Assembly: GCA_012031415.1 (NCBI GenBank)
Contig: JAAUTN010000036.1
Coordinates: forward strand, 1-33,217
Reading direction: 5' to 3'
DNA length: 33,217 nucleotides
Source: Leptolyngbyaceae cyanobacterium SM1_4_3
GTDB taxonomy: Bacteria > Cyanobacteriota > Cyanobacteriia > Elainellales > Elainellaceae
Notes under the pieces: generated by a model
What the model was told of the DNA's origin: nothing
Databases searched by the model: none
Seen by the model: only the letters and a program-made list of their open reading frames with translations
Part shown: positions 1-8,305 of the stretch, in pieces
Position numbering within the stretch: the first letter of the stretch is position 1
How the letters are laid out: each line of letters opens with the position of its first letter
Translations under genes and position numbers: made by a program

Positions 1-64
1 GCGACGGAAATTAGACAACTTAAGGTATGCACGTAGCACCATACATAAATAACACCGTTTCAAC

Positions 65-135
65 AAAGAAGGGATTACAGATGCAGGAACACCTTAAAAT
101 AATAGGATGCCTTTTTTATCTGTAACCCCTTCTTT
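65..135 (-). terminator. Long inverted repeat, probable terminator of the RTX-like gene
   Basis: Positions 65-82 (AAAGAAGGGATTACAGAT) and 118-135 are reverse complements over 18 bases with one mismatch, separated by about 35 bases. The mismatch becomes a G-U pair if the minus strand is transcribed, so the stem is better on the minus-strand RNA. The element lies just past the stop of the minus-strand RTX-like gene, which fits a terminator. The run of T after the stem is weak. It could instead be a small mobile-element or repeat palindrome. Confidence 0.5.
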
Positions 136-168
136 TGAGAAAAGCTAGGTTATGTCAATAGTTGCCAC

Positions 169-1245
169 TTAAACGATTGAATCAACTACGAAATTAGCGC
201 TGGTAAGAGTGGGTGCAGCCCCAAGTACTTTTTCAAATGTGGCAATTAACCCACCGCTTTCACCAAGACCATTAGTAATCCCTAGCGGACCTGTACCGTT
301 TGCATCGTGGAAAAGGTTGCCGCTTTCCGTGCTGTAAATTAGACGAGTTAGCGGGCTGGGCAGAAGATCCAATACACCCCCTAGTGCAATTGCGTCACTG
401 TTAACAACTACCAGTCTGGTAGCGTTTAAGACTGAACCAACTATTTGATCGAGCAGTCCAAAGGCAGTTTGATTTAGAGCGATAATGTCCTTGCTTGGAT
501 CGAAATCCGTAATAATATCTCCGCCCGTTTCCAACAGAGCGAAAGTATCAACTCCAGCACCACCTGTGAGAGTGTCAATTCCTACTCCTCCAATCAGTTT
601 GTCGTCCCCAACCCCACCAAAGAGAGCATCGTTTCCATCACCACCAAACAGAATATTGTTAGCGGTGTTACCAGTAATCGTGTTCGCCAAGTCGTTGCCC
701 GTCCCCTTGATGGCATTGCCGACTAGAAGTAGGTTTTCCACCTGCTCAGTCAAAGTGTAATCAGCAAGGCTAGACTTAACCAGATCAATGCCCTCTGATA
801 CGCTTTCAACTACTAAGTCTCCTGCATCGCTGACGAGGTAGGTGTCATTACCAAGCCCACCAATGAGTTTGTCTACCCCTGCTGCGCCGTCTAGAATGTT
901 GTTACCCGCATTGCCGATGATAGTGTTAGACAGGTTATTTCCAGTGCCATTGGAGTTTTGAGTCCCTATAAATTCTAAATACTCAATATGACCAGTGAGT
1001 GTGTAATTGGCTAAAGCTGTTCTAACTCGGTCAATTCCCCCGTTTGCGAGTTCAATCGTAACGTCTGCGATGTCATCGACCAGGTAGGTATCATCACCTG
1101 TTTTGCCAATTAATGTGTCTGCGCCTGCACCGCCGTTTAATACGTTATGTCCGCTATTTCCAGTGATGATGTTGGCAAGGCTGTTTCCAGTGTCGTCGAG
1201 GTTTTGGGTGCCTGTCAAGACTAAATTTTCTGTATGGTTACGCAA
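169..1245 (-). CDS. RTX-like calcium-binding repeat protein, C-terminal part, N-terminus missing
   Basis: This encodes the C-terminal part of a hemolysin-type calcium-binding repeat protein. It has blocks of about 90 residues with GGAGxDxLIGxxGDDTYLV-type glycine/aspartate repeats, alternating with NYTLxxxxENLxLxG segments. It ends in the DIITDFDPSKDII and TLTSANFVV segments common at the C-terminus of such proteins. They are normally large secreted or surface proteins, often exported by type I secretion. The only start is TTG at 1245, inside a repeat block. The same frame continues upstream with recognisable repeat sequence (VVDNFKD, QGIDTVRSSISYTL) to about 1330, then non-repeat sequence to a stop at 1453-1455, with no ATG, GTG or TTG. 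The gene therefore looks truncated at its 5' end, probably by rearrangement, and may not be expressed. Family assignment is firm and function is unknown. Confidence 0.75.
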   Translation of the reverse strand: MRNHTENLVLTGTQNLDDTGNSLANIITGNSGHNVLNGGAGADTLIGKTGDDTYLVDDIADVTIELANGGIDRVRTALANYTLTGHIEYLEFIGTQNSNGTGNNLSNTIIGNAGNNILDGAAGVDKLIGGLGNDTYLVSDAGDLVVESVSEGIDLVKSSLADYTLTEQVENLLLVGNAIKGTGNDLANTITGNTANNILFGGDGNDALFGGVGDDKLIGGVGIDTLTGGAGVDTFALLETGGDIITDFDPSKDIIALNQTAFGLLDQIVGSVLNATRLVVVNSDAIALGGVLDLLPSPLTRLIYSTESGNLFHDANGTGPLGITNGLGESGGLIATFEKVLGAAPTLTSANFVVDSIV

Positions 1246-1640
1246 TGTGTAGCTGATTGAGGAGCGAACGGTGTCAATTCCTTGATTTGCTGCTTCTACA
1301 ACTCGATCTTTGAAGTTATCAACGACAAATGAGGTTGACCATGTTTCAATAACCCGAAAAACACTAGAGTTTCTATTTCTTGCTCCTTCAAGACAAACTT
1401 TACCTACAAAAATTGGTATAAATTTATACCTAAGCGGACTAACACTGAAGTTTTACTTAGGAGCATGGGAAGGTTTGTATTGTCTGGCATTTTCTGCGTC
1501 GGTCTGAGATCTCAGTCAAACGATGGAGTAAGGAACTGAAGCACGAAAGCTATCCTAAGCATTGCTTTATATCTCTTGATATTTTTGAAAGGCAGCTTTG
1601 ATTGCTTTTCAAGCCTTCTTTTCGTTCTAAGGATGAAGCT
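1246..1640. other. Gap holding the decayed 5' end of the RTX-like gene
   Basis: From 1246 to about 1330 the minus strand still encodes RTX-type repeat sequence in the frame of the downstream gene. From about 1335 to 1452 the frame stays open but no longer resembles the repeat. The rest is AT-rich and holds no recognisable gene. It includes the leader of the DUF3891 gene, with AAGGA about 8 bases before the ATG at 1641. Confidence 0.5.
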
Positions 1641-2369
1641 ATGATTGTGAATCTGGAGCAGGATGGATGGCGGGTGATTTACCACCGTGCCCATGCGCTG
1701 TTAGCGGCTCAACTAGCAGGACAGTGGCGGCGAAAGGATGCACCTCCCCGCTTGTACGAGACTGTGGCGGCAATTTCTCACCATGATGATTTGGAGCGTG
1801 AATGGGAAGGAAATGAGCTAACCGAAGCAGGTATGCCGCTGGACTTTACGCTTGAACAGGGAACCTCGGTCAAGAAGTTGGCTGAGCAAATCGCCAGTGC
1901 ATGCTATCGAGGGCGTTGGGTGACGCTGATGACTTCTATGCACATTAGCCGCCTGACAGAACCTAGCCGGGGGACATCAAAAGAGCTAGATAAGTTCTTG
2001 GATGAGCAGCTTGAGCTACAGCAGCGGTATCAGCAGGAGCTAGAAATTCCTCAAGAGGATATAGATGCAGCTTATGCGTTTATGCAGTGGTGCGATCGCC
2101 TCTCACTCATCCTCTGTCAACGAAAGCTCCCCGAAGATGAGCGGGCACTGGAGGTGAGCAAAGGGCCAGACGGCAAGCGATATGACGTGGTTCAGTTTCG
2201 CGATGATAGAGTCACTGTAAGACCGTGGCCATTTGAGGATGAGGAATTTACAGTTAATGTAGAAGTTTGTAAACTCTCCCAAGTGAAGTTTGACAACAGC
2301 GCTGAGCTAGCTAAAGCACTTCAAGATGCACCCGTTGAGACTCTGGAGTGGACATTTGAAAAGCGCTAG
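1641..2369 (+). CDS. DUF3891 family protein
   Basis: This 242-residue protein of unknown function has the N-terminal pattern of DUF3891, MIVN...GWxVIYHRAHALLAAQLAGQW, followed by ISHHDD and a region rich in charged residues. The conserved His and Asp residues (HRAH, HHDD) suggest metal or phosphate binding, but no reaction is known to me for the family. No signal peptide or membrane segment is visible, so it is probably cytosolic. I chose the ATG at 1641 because AAGGA lies about 8 bases upstream and family members start with MIVN. The TTG at 1602 would add 13 unsupported residues. It stands alone between the RTX remnant and a small lipoprotein gene. Confidence 0.8.
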   Translation: MIVNLEQDGWRVIYHRAHALLAAQLAGQWRRKDAPPRLYETVAAISHHDDLEREWEGNELTEAGMPLDFTLEQGTSVKKLAEQIASACYRGRWVTLMTSMHISRLTEPSRGTSKELDKFLDEQLELQQRYQQELEIPQEDIDAAYAFMQWCDRLSLILCQRKLPEDERALEVSKGPDGKRYDVVQFRDDRVTVRPWPFEDEEFTVNVEVCKLSQVKFDNSAELAKALQDAPVETLEWTFEKR

Positions 2370-2677
2370 CACCAATCCTTAATGAGGTCATCCTCAAACA
2401 AGGCCGTTCATCCCCTTGTTCTCCAAAAATTGATTCTGTTCATAAAGTCTCTCAACTGATTAATCCAAAGGTAAGGGCGAACGACCGATCGCCCCCAGGG
2501 TCGTATTTCACGCAAGTGAAAACTGCCGAAAGTTCAAGTTATTCCTTGCTGCAACCCACTTTTGACCCCTGTAACTCAAGTTAAAACTCGCGACAGATGG
2601 ACGAATCGGTAGCTTAAGCTCCAAAATACTCTATGTCATTGAATTGCATCACTCTAACTAATAGATGGTAAAGAACT
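2370..2677. other. Intergenic region with three short hairpins
   Basis: No gene was found. Three stem-loops are visible: AACAAGG/CCTTGTT (2397-2420), a possible terminator of the DUF3891 gene; ACGACC/GGTCGT (2481-2504); and TTTCAC-GCAA-GTGAAA (2506-2521), with a GNRA-type tetraloop. The last 60 bases before 2678 must hold the leader of the lipoprotein gene. Confidence 0.4.
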
Positions 2678-2908
2678 ATGATTAACACTTTTACCCGTAC
2701 TCCTTTTAAGGCAGTAGTAGGTTTGCTATCAGCAACGGTTTTGCTGATTATTGCAACGGGTTGCGGACCTGGGTCTCCTGAAGCTGAGGAAGGCGGTGGT
2801 TTAGGCGGTTCTGGTGAGGAAGTTGAGCAAGAGGAAATTGAGGAAGAGGAAGACGGGGAAGAGGAAGACGGGGAAGAAGAGGAAGACGGAGAGGAAGGAG
2901 AAGGTTAA
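2678..2908 (+). CDS. Small acidic putative lipoprotein
   Basis: This 76-residue product starts with a basic N-region (residues 1-11), a hydrophobic stretch (about 12-27) and a lipobox ending in ATGC, so Cys29 would be the lipidated residue after signal peptidase II cleavage. The mature part is almost entirely Gly, Glu and Asp, with EEEDGEEEDGEEEEDGEE-type repetition, giving an extremely acidic, probably disordered tail anchored to a membrane. I do not recognise a family. The lipobox and position support a real gene, but the low-complexity tail gives little further evidence. A role in binding cations or basic proteins would be speculation. Confidence 0.6.
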   Translation: MINTFTRTPFKAVVGLLSATVLLIIATGCGPGSPEAEEGGGLGGSGEEVEQEEIEEEEDGEEEDGEEEEDGEEGEG

Positions 2909-3038
2909 TCGAGGGTTGCTTCCTCACGAAATACTTGACCAGCTTAGTCTGTAGTCTGTTTGGATGCGGCGTTCGGTAATTGAACATTGGATGAGTTCCT
3001 ATTTGTGGCAGACTAAGAAAGCTGGTTAAGAAAAGATT

Positions 3039-3898
3039 ATGACTACAGGGAGAAAGCGCCGCAGACACGTCTGGCTCACCGAAATAGACGATTTGATTCG
3101 CGGTGCCTGCGGCGGCTTTTTGTTTGGCATTCCGCTGCTTTACACAATGGAAGTTTGGTGGATTGGCTCAGTTGTTGACCCGCCGCTGATGCTGGTGCGA
3201 TCGCCATTACCTACATTGTTGTATTTCTGCTCAACCGCACGGCTGGGTTTCGTAAAATCGAGAAAGATCGAGCGGTTGATGCTGCTAGGGATAGCATCGA
3301 AGCCATCTCTGTGGGCATTATTTGTGCCACAGTAATGCTGCTTCTACTGCACGAAATTAGCTTTAGCATTCCTTTAGATGAAACGCTGGGTAAAGTACTG
3401 TTTGAAAGCTTGCCATTCACGCTAGGAGTGGCGCTAGCGAATCAGGTTCTCAGTGGAGAGCGGGGTGGTCACAGTAACCAGCAGCAGCACAAAAGCGAAA
3501 TCAACGCCACGCTCAGCGACATTGGAGCAACTTTGATTGGGGCGACTGTAATTGCGCTGAATATTGCCCCTACGGACGAGGTGGTGATGTTAGCGAGCGC
3601 TGCCTCAGGAGGAAGGTTACTTGCGATCATTGTGGCTTCGCTGGTGATCTCTTACAGCATTGTGTTTCAGTCAGGGTTTGCCAACCAGCAAAGGCGAATG
3701 CAGCAGCAGGGAATTTTTCAGCGTCCGATGAGCGAAACGTTAGCATCCTATTTGGTGTCGCTGGCAGCAGCAGCGTTTATGCTGTGGTTCTTTCAGCAGC
3801 TTAGCTTTGATGACCCCTGGACACTATGGCTACAATACACACTAATTTTAGGATTGCCTGCAACCATCGGCGGCGCTGCTGGGAGGTTGGCAGTGTGA
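3039..3898 (+). pseudogene. TIGR02587 family integral membrane protein, frameshifted
   Basis: The gene is in two frames. The first, from ATG 3039, gives RGACGGFLFGIPLLYTMEVW and runs to PPLMLV. From about 3197 the homologous sequence continues in the next frame as AIAITYIVVFLLNRTAGFRK and on to the stop at 3896-3898. Adding one G after GGTG at 3195-3197 joins the parts into a 286-residue protein with several hydrophobic segments, as expected for TIGR02587, a membrane family of unknown function. The C-terminal stop overlaps the GTG start of the TIGR02588 gene, so the two are probably translationally coupled. The break is likely a sequencing error or recent mutation. Family recognition is from recalled sequence similarity. 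Confidence 0.7.
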
Positions 3899-4338
3899 CT
3901 CAAACTGATCAATCGACCCATTCACCTGAACAGCCGCCGTCTGAAGTGCAGCAGCGATCTCCGCGATCGCTGGCAGAACAGGTTACATTTGGCATTGCTT
4001 CTCTAATTTTGGCTGGAATTGTTGGGTTAGTGTGTTATGTCTGGCTTGATGAGCAGACGGATCTGCCCCCTGATATCACGGTTTCCAATCAAGGAACAAT
4101 GCGGGAAGCTTCAGGTCAATTTTATGTGCCATTTGAAGTTGAAAACATTGGCGGCGGCACAGCCGAGTCCGTCCAAGTGATTGCTGAACTTCGCATTAAC
4201 GGCAAGGTTGAAGAATCGGGCGAACAGCAAATTGACTTTCTCTCTGGGGGCGAAACGGAGGAGGGAGCTTTTGTCTTTAGCCGTGACCCGCAGGAGGGGG
4301 AGCTAGTGCTGCGGGTTGCGAGCTATAAGCTGCCTTAG
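3895..4338 (+). CDS. TIGR02588 family protein
   Basis: This 147-residue protein has a polar N-terminus, one membrane segment (about residues 30-50, FGIASLILAGIVGLVCYVWL), then a soluble domain containing FYVPFEVENIGGGTAESVQV and an acidic stretch near the end. This matches the TIGR02588 family, found next to TIGR02587 in several bacteria and of unknown function. The outer domain looks like a small beta-sandwich, to judge from its short beta-prone segments. The start is the GTG at 3895, which overlaps the TGA of the preceding gene. The longer frame from 3826 reads inside that gene and was rejected. The TIGR02587/TIGR02588 pair probably makes a membrane complex. Confidence 0.75.
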   Translation: MTQTDQSTHSPEQPPSEVQQRSPRSLAEQVTFGIASLILAGIVGLVCYVWLDEQTDLPPDITVSNQGTMREASGQFYVPFEVENIGGGTAESVQVIAELRINGKVEESGEQQIDFLSGGETEEGAFVFSRDPQEGELVLRVASYKLP

Positions 4339-4340
4339 AA

Positions 4341-4443
4341 GGGATGAGGGATGAAGGATGAAGGTAGTTCAAGACGGGCGATGGTGGCGTGGCTCAGCTT
4401 TGATAAACAGCGTTCGACTTTATCCCTCATCCTTCATCCTCCT
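4341..4443. repeat. Heptanucleotide tandem repeat in inverted arms between convergent genes
   Basis: Positions 4341-4364 carry GGGATGA/GGATGAA-type 7-base repeats, and 4422-4443 carry the reverse complement, ATCCCTCATCCTTCATCC and following bases, with about 57 bases between. The arms can pair over at least 12 bases, and the element lies between two convergent genes, so it may act as a two-way terminator. The 18-base core at 4422-4439 recurs exactly at 16166-16183. Such short tandemly repeated repetitive (STRR) elements are common in cyanobacteria. Confidence 0.65.
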
Positions 4444-4456
4444 CTCTTACGTTTTC

Positions 4457-5121
4457 TTACTCTTCAACCTGCTCGATGGGTGAACGGTAGCCTCGCTCAA
4501 AGGCAAAGCGGATGAGTTGAGAGCGGTTTTCCAGGTGAAGTTTGCTGAGGATGTTGCTGAGGTGGGTTTGGACGGTACGGGGGCTGACGAACAGGCGATC
4601 GCCAATTTGCTTATTGGTAAAGCCCTGGATGACTTCCCAAAAACTTTTTCTTCGGCTGGCGTTAGCGGCAGGGGGATAGGGGTTACCGTGTTAGACGGTT
4701 CAGCCGCAGCTTCTGAATGCTGCATCAGCCGCACGATTTCTGAATGAATTCGGCGCGATCGCTCTAACTGAGCTTCAATTTTGGCGACTAGCTCACGCGG
4801 TTCAAAGGGCTTTACCAGGTAGTCGTCTGCTCCCATTTTGTGACCCTGAATGCGATCGTCTACGTCCTTTCGACTTGACAGGAAGATGAACGGCACCAAC
4901 TGTCCAGAGCGGGTATTTCGCAAACGGCGACAAAATTCCAGCCCGTCCATTTCTGGCATCATCACATCAGAGACAACTAGATCAGGTGGATTTTGCTCAA
5001 ACAGATCCATCGCCTCAACACCAGAACTAGCATTTTGAACCGAATATCCCCGGTTTTCCAGGTAACGGATCAAGGCAGTTCTTAACGTGATGTCATCATC
5101 AACAATTAGAATTTTCTTCAT
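4457..5121 (-). pseudogene. NarL-type response regulator (Ycf29/Rre1-like), frameshifted in the HTH
   Basis: The receiver domain (residues 1-120) has the acidic pocket IVDDD, the phosphoacceptor Asp52 in VVSDVMMPEMDG and Lys104 in LVKPFEP. The output domain should be a LuxR/NarL helix-turn-helix, but the frame changes at a run of five T (4639-4643 on the plus strand). In the next frame the sequence reads EVIQGFTNKQIGDRL, VSPRTVQTHLSNIL and NRSQLIRFAFERGY, ending at 4457. One extra T gives KVFWEVIQG and a 221-residue protein. It resembles the cyanobacterial and plastid Ycf29/Rre1 group of DNA-binding stress regulators. That subgroup is my inference, while the NarL class is clear. As sequenced, the protein would lose DNA binding. 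Confidence 0.75.
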
Positions 5122-5404
5122 CCAGATTCACAGAGCCATTACAGCACAAAGTGGGCGAAACCAGTCTCATCCTTCCCTATCTTAGAATCACGAACCCAGA
5201 CAGAACTCTTTTTTTTGTAATGCGAATGCAAAGTTTCGAGCGGGGCACATTCCGAAAACTTGTAGCTTCATGTAGAAACGGCATACCCCAATCAGCGTGG
5301 TGGAAAGAAATAAAAAATTAAGCTTAACACCGTTGCGGTGCAGGAAGTTTGCTAATCTTCCAGGGAAAAGACTGAATTGCTAGCAAGCAGGAGTTGCTGC
5401 ACCC

Positions 5405-6835
5405 ATGTACGAAAAAATTGCTGCACCCAATGTCGGATCGCGGATTACCTTTGAGAACGGCGAACCCATTGTGCCAGATCATCCAATTGTTCCTTTCATT
5501 CGAGGAGACGGTACAGGGATAGACATCTGGCCCGCTGCTCAACGGGTGTTTGATGCGGCGGTGAGGCAGGCATATGGCGATCAGCGGCAGATTGCTTGGT
5601 TTAAGGTCTACGCTGGGGATGAAGCCTGTGAGGTTTACGGCACTTACCAGTATTTGCCCGAAGACACGCTAAACGCCATTCGAGAGTATGGAGTGGCGAT
5701 AAAAGGTCCGTTGACTACGCCGATTGGCGGCGGTATTCGATCGCTCAACGTAGCGTTACGGCAGATTCACGATCTCTATGCCTGTGTTCGTCCTTGCACT
5801 TACTACGCGGGTACGCCTTCTCCGCACAAAAGCCCAGAAAAGCTAGATGTAATCGTTTATCGAGAAAATACGGAAGATATTTATCTGGGAATTGAGTGGC
5901 GGCAAGGGAGTGAAGGGGGCGATCGCCTGATCAAGCTGCTCAATGAAGACCTGATTCCGGCGACTCCCGAACACGGCAAAAAGAGAATTCCCTTAGACTC
6001 TGGCATTGGCATCAAGCCCATCAGCAAAACGGGGTCTCAGCGATTGGTGCGTCGCGCCATAAAACACGCTCTGCGGTTGCCCAAAGCTAAACAAATGGTG
6101 ACGCTGGTGCATAAGGGCAACATTATGAAATACACCGAAGGGGCGTTTCGAGACTGGGGCTATGAACTGGTGACGACTGAATTTCGAGCGGACTGCGTGA
6201 CTGAGCGAGAATCGTGGATTTTGGGCAACAAAGAGCGCAACCCGGATTTGAGCGTGGAGGACAACGCTCGTCAAATTGAACCGGGCTATGATGCCTTGAC
6301 TGCCGAAAAGAGAGCCGACATCTGCAAGGAAGTGCAGGCGGTGCTGGATGCGATTTGGGCAACTCACGGGAACGGGCAGTGGAAAGAAAAAATTATGGTG
6401 AATGACCGAATTGCGGACAGCATCTTTCAGCAGATTCAGACGCGCCCTGATGAATATTCCATTTTAGCGACCATGAACCTGAATGGAGATTACCTCTCCG
6501 ATGCGGCGGCGGCGATCGTGGGTGGGCTAGGAATGGGACCCGGTGCAAATATTGGTGACAACTGCGCCATTTTTGAAGCGACTCACGGCACGGCTCCTAA
6601 ACACGCAGGGCTGGATCGCATCAATCCCGGTTCTGTGATTTTGTCGGGCGTAATGATGCTGGAGTTTATGGGCTGGCAGGAGGCGGCTGACCTGATCAAA
6701 CAAGGAATCGGAGCGGCAATTTCTCACCGTGAAGTCACCTACGATCTGGCTCGTCTCATGGAGCCTCCGGTAGACCCTCCGCTGAAATGTTCAGAGTTTG
6801 CAGAGGCGATCGTCAAACACTTTGGCGGCAAGTAG
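5405..6835 (+). CDS. icd: NADP-dependent isocitrate dehydrogenase
   Basis: This enzyme converts isocitrate to 2-oxoglutarate, CO2 and NADPH, and in cyanobacteria supplies the carbon skeleton for ammonium assimilation. The 476-residue length matches cyanobacterial Icd. Visible signatures are [15 protein letters not shown] near residue 35, the substrate loop [34 protein letters not shown], the metal/substrate region [17 protein letters not shown] and the cofactor segment [12 protein letters not shown]. Translation starts at ATG 5405. The gene stands alone, divergent from the response regulator. Cyanobacterial icd genes are often under NtcA, but I found no clean GTA-N8-TAC in the 280 bases upstream. 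Confidence 0.96.
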   Translation: MYEKIAAPNVGSRITFENGEPIVPDHPIVPFIRGDGTGIDIWPAAQRVFDAAVRQAYGDQRQIAWFKVYAGDEACEVYGTYQYLPEDTLNAIREYGVAIKGPLTTPIGGGIRSLNVALRQIHDLYACVRPCTYYAGTPSPHKSPEKLDVIVYRENTEDIYLGIEWRQGSEGGDRLIKLLNEDLIPATPEHGKKRIPLDSGIGIKPISKTGSQRLVRRAIKHALRLPKAKQMVTLVHKGNIMKYTEGAFRDWGYELVTTEFRADCVTERESWILGNKERNPDLSVEDNARQIEPGYDALTAEKRADICKEVQAVLDAIWATHGNGQWKEKIMVNDRIADSIFQQIQTRPDEYSILATMNLNGDYLSDAAAAIVGGLGMGPGANIGDNCAIFEATHGTAPKHAGLDRINPGSVILSGVMMLEFMGWQEAADLIKQGIGAAISHREVTYDLARLMEPPVDPPLKCSEFAEAIVKHFGGK

Positions 6836-6873
6836 CGTAGCTTTTGAGGCTGCTGTGTACCTATAAGAATCGT

Positions 6874-6951
6874 GTAGGGTACATTAGGCAACGCCGTAAC
6901 GCACCGTTGCCATGATCTCGGTGCGTTACGCTATCGCTAACGGCACCCTAC
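6874..6951. repeat. Palindromic dispersed repeat (GTAGGGT...ACCCTAC type)
   Basis: The element starts GTAGGGT (6874-6880) and ends ACCCTAC (6945-6951). Its inner arms CGTAACGCACCG and CGGTGCGTTACG pair as well. It fits between the convergent ends of icd and the CIA30 gene, where it can form a long hairpin and may stop transcription from both sides. A second copy lies at 23009-23085. This is a common type of cyanobacterial intergenic palindrome. Confidence 0.8.
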
Positions 6952-6967
6952 GAGAATGTCATCTCTT

Positions 6968-8305
6968 TCATTGCCAGGTTAATAACTGCGAGAACAAGCA
7001 ATTCCAGTCGTGCGGAGCGCAATTTCCTTGAGCTTCTGTGACGGAGAATGTGACGTTACGAGCCTGGGGGTGAGAGAGTGCCTGGACGCAGACAGAGGCG
7101 ACATCTTCACGGCTGATTTTGCTGTCTTGGTCGGGGATGTTGGGCGTGAAGAGGAGCGATCGCCCCCCCGGTTCATCGGTCAACGTTGCAGTCCGCACAA
7201 TCGCATAGGCAATTCCGCTCTGGCGGAGGCTTTCCTCATCAGCATGGGGAGCCTCCGCCGGACTAACCAGGACAAACTGCGGCAGATCCGCCGCTCGGTA
7301 GGTTTTGATAAATTTCACCTGAAGCTGAAACGTACCGGGTGAAAAGTGCGGGTTGAGCGCACCGTCATACTCAAACTTGCTGAGCATTAGCTGAAAGGCA
7401 TAAACCCGGCTAGAGTCAAACGGCTGAGCGCCTTGCACCGTCTTAGCTCGAAACACCGGAACCAGCGCCGCAAAAGGAACCCGGATGAGCGTTTGAGCGT
7501 TTGGCACCGTATCGAATGAATAGCTGTAGGCGAGGCTGTCCCAGCCCGATTCGCTTCGCAGCAGGAGCTTGTAGCGGTTCCCATCTCCCTTGACGCACAG
7601 ATCAATTCCTTCAGCTTGAGATAGGTCAAGCGGCGGCTCAAAGTTGCGAGTGCGAATGGAGACAAAGCCGCCAGAGTTTGCCGTGGAAACGGTGCCCGAA
7701 AACGCCGCGCCGTCAACGCCTAACCGGATGCTGCTTTGACTGACACCGCCCATGACTACATCATCGAGTGCGCCCCAAACTTCTTTAAGATCACTGCTGG
7801 GGTTCGTGAAATCAAAAATTAGTTGCCCCGGACGATTGAGCGAATCAGCAGCGTTGATCAAGTGGGTGAGAGAACGATTCACCTCATCAGCACAGACAAT
7901 GGCGCTCACGCCTGCCAAGATCTCGGAGATCGCTTTCGGGTCATCCAGTTCTGCCTGGACGGGTTCTATCTGATTTTGGGATGAGGTGGGGACTTCTTCA
8001 GTCGGTGTGAAGAGCGATCGCACTCGATAGCCTTGATCAACCAACTGCTGCACCAACTGCTGACCTAGATTTCCAGATGCACCTACGACCAGGATGCTTC
8101 CTAATTTGGGATCGGTTAGAAAACTAGACGCACTTGCCGTCGAGGTGCCGTAGGAGATAGCGGAACAATCGATTTTAGGGTCAGAACGGCTGCCCAACCA
8201 CTGCTGAAACCAGTCGATGCTGCTCAAAAGAGGAATCGCTCCAAAGTAAGACAGCGTTTTGATAAATCGCCCCAAATCCCAGCTAGAAGAATTTTGTTGG
8301 CTCAT
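6968..8305 (-). CDS. NAD(P)-binding and CIA30 domain protein
   Basis: This 445-residue fusion begins with an N-terminal Rossmann segment containing the dinucleotide motif VVGASGNLGQQLVQQL (about residues 75-90), as in atypical short-chain dehydrogenases. It continues with a CIA30-like domain (about 165-330: LIFDFTNPSSDLKEVWGALD, DDVVMGGVSQS, RNFEPPLDLS), then a return to SDR-like sequence (SGIAYAIVRT, ISREDVASVCVQAL). CIA30 proteins assist assembly of respiratory complex I in mitochondria. In cyanobacteria and plastids such fusions are of uncertain function, with NDH-1 or photosystem assembly as possible roles. ATG 8305 was preferred to GTG 8317, because GGTGA lies about 7 bases before it. 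It is divergent from an NDH-2-type gene. Confidence 0.85.
   Translation of the reverse strand: MSQQNSSSWDLGRFIKTLSYFGAIPLLSSIDWFQQWLGSRSDPKIDCSAISYGTSTASASSFLTDPKLGSILVVGASGNLGQQLVQQLVDQGYRVRSLFTPTEEVPTSSQNQIEPVQAELDDPKAISEILAGVSAIVCADEVNRSLTHLINAADSLNRPGQLIFDFTNPSSDLKEVWGALDDVVMGGVSQSSIRLGVDGAAFSGTVSTANSGGFVSIRTRNFEPPLDLSQAEGIDLCVKGDGNRYKLLLRSESGWDSLAYSYSFDTVPNAQTLIRVPFAALVPVFRAKTVQGAQPFDSSRVYAFQLMLSKFEYDGALNPHFSPGTFQLQVKFIKTYRAADLPQFVLVSPAEAPHADEESLRQSGIAYAIVRTATLTDEPGGRSLLFTPNIPDQDSKISREDVASVCVQALSHPQARNVTFSVTEAQGNCAPHDWNCLFSQLLTWQ

Noticed and set aside
1310-1507. 65-codon plus-strand frame
   Set aside because: It lies opposite the decayed 5' part of the RTX-like gene, has no recognisable domain and no clear ribosome site.
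2748-3068. 106-codon minus-strand frame rich in Leu/Pro/Arg
   Set aside because: It is the complement of the acidic GAG/GAA tract of the lipoprotein gene; the composition follows from that tract.
5262-5276. NtcA-like site GTAGAAACGGCATAC upstream of icd
   Set aside because: The spacing between GTA and TAC is nine bases, not the required eight.
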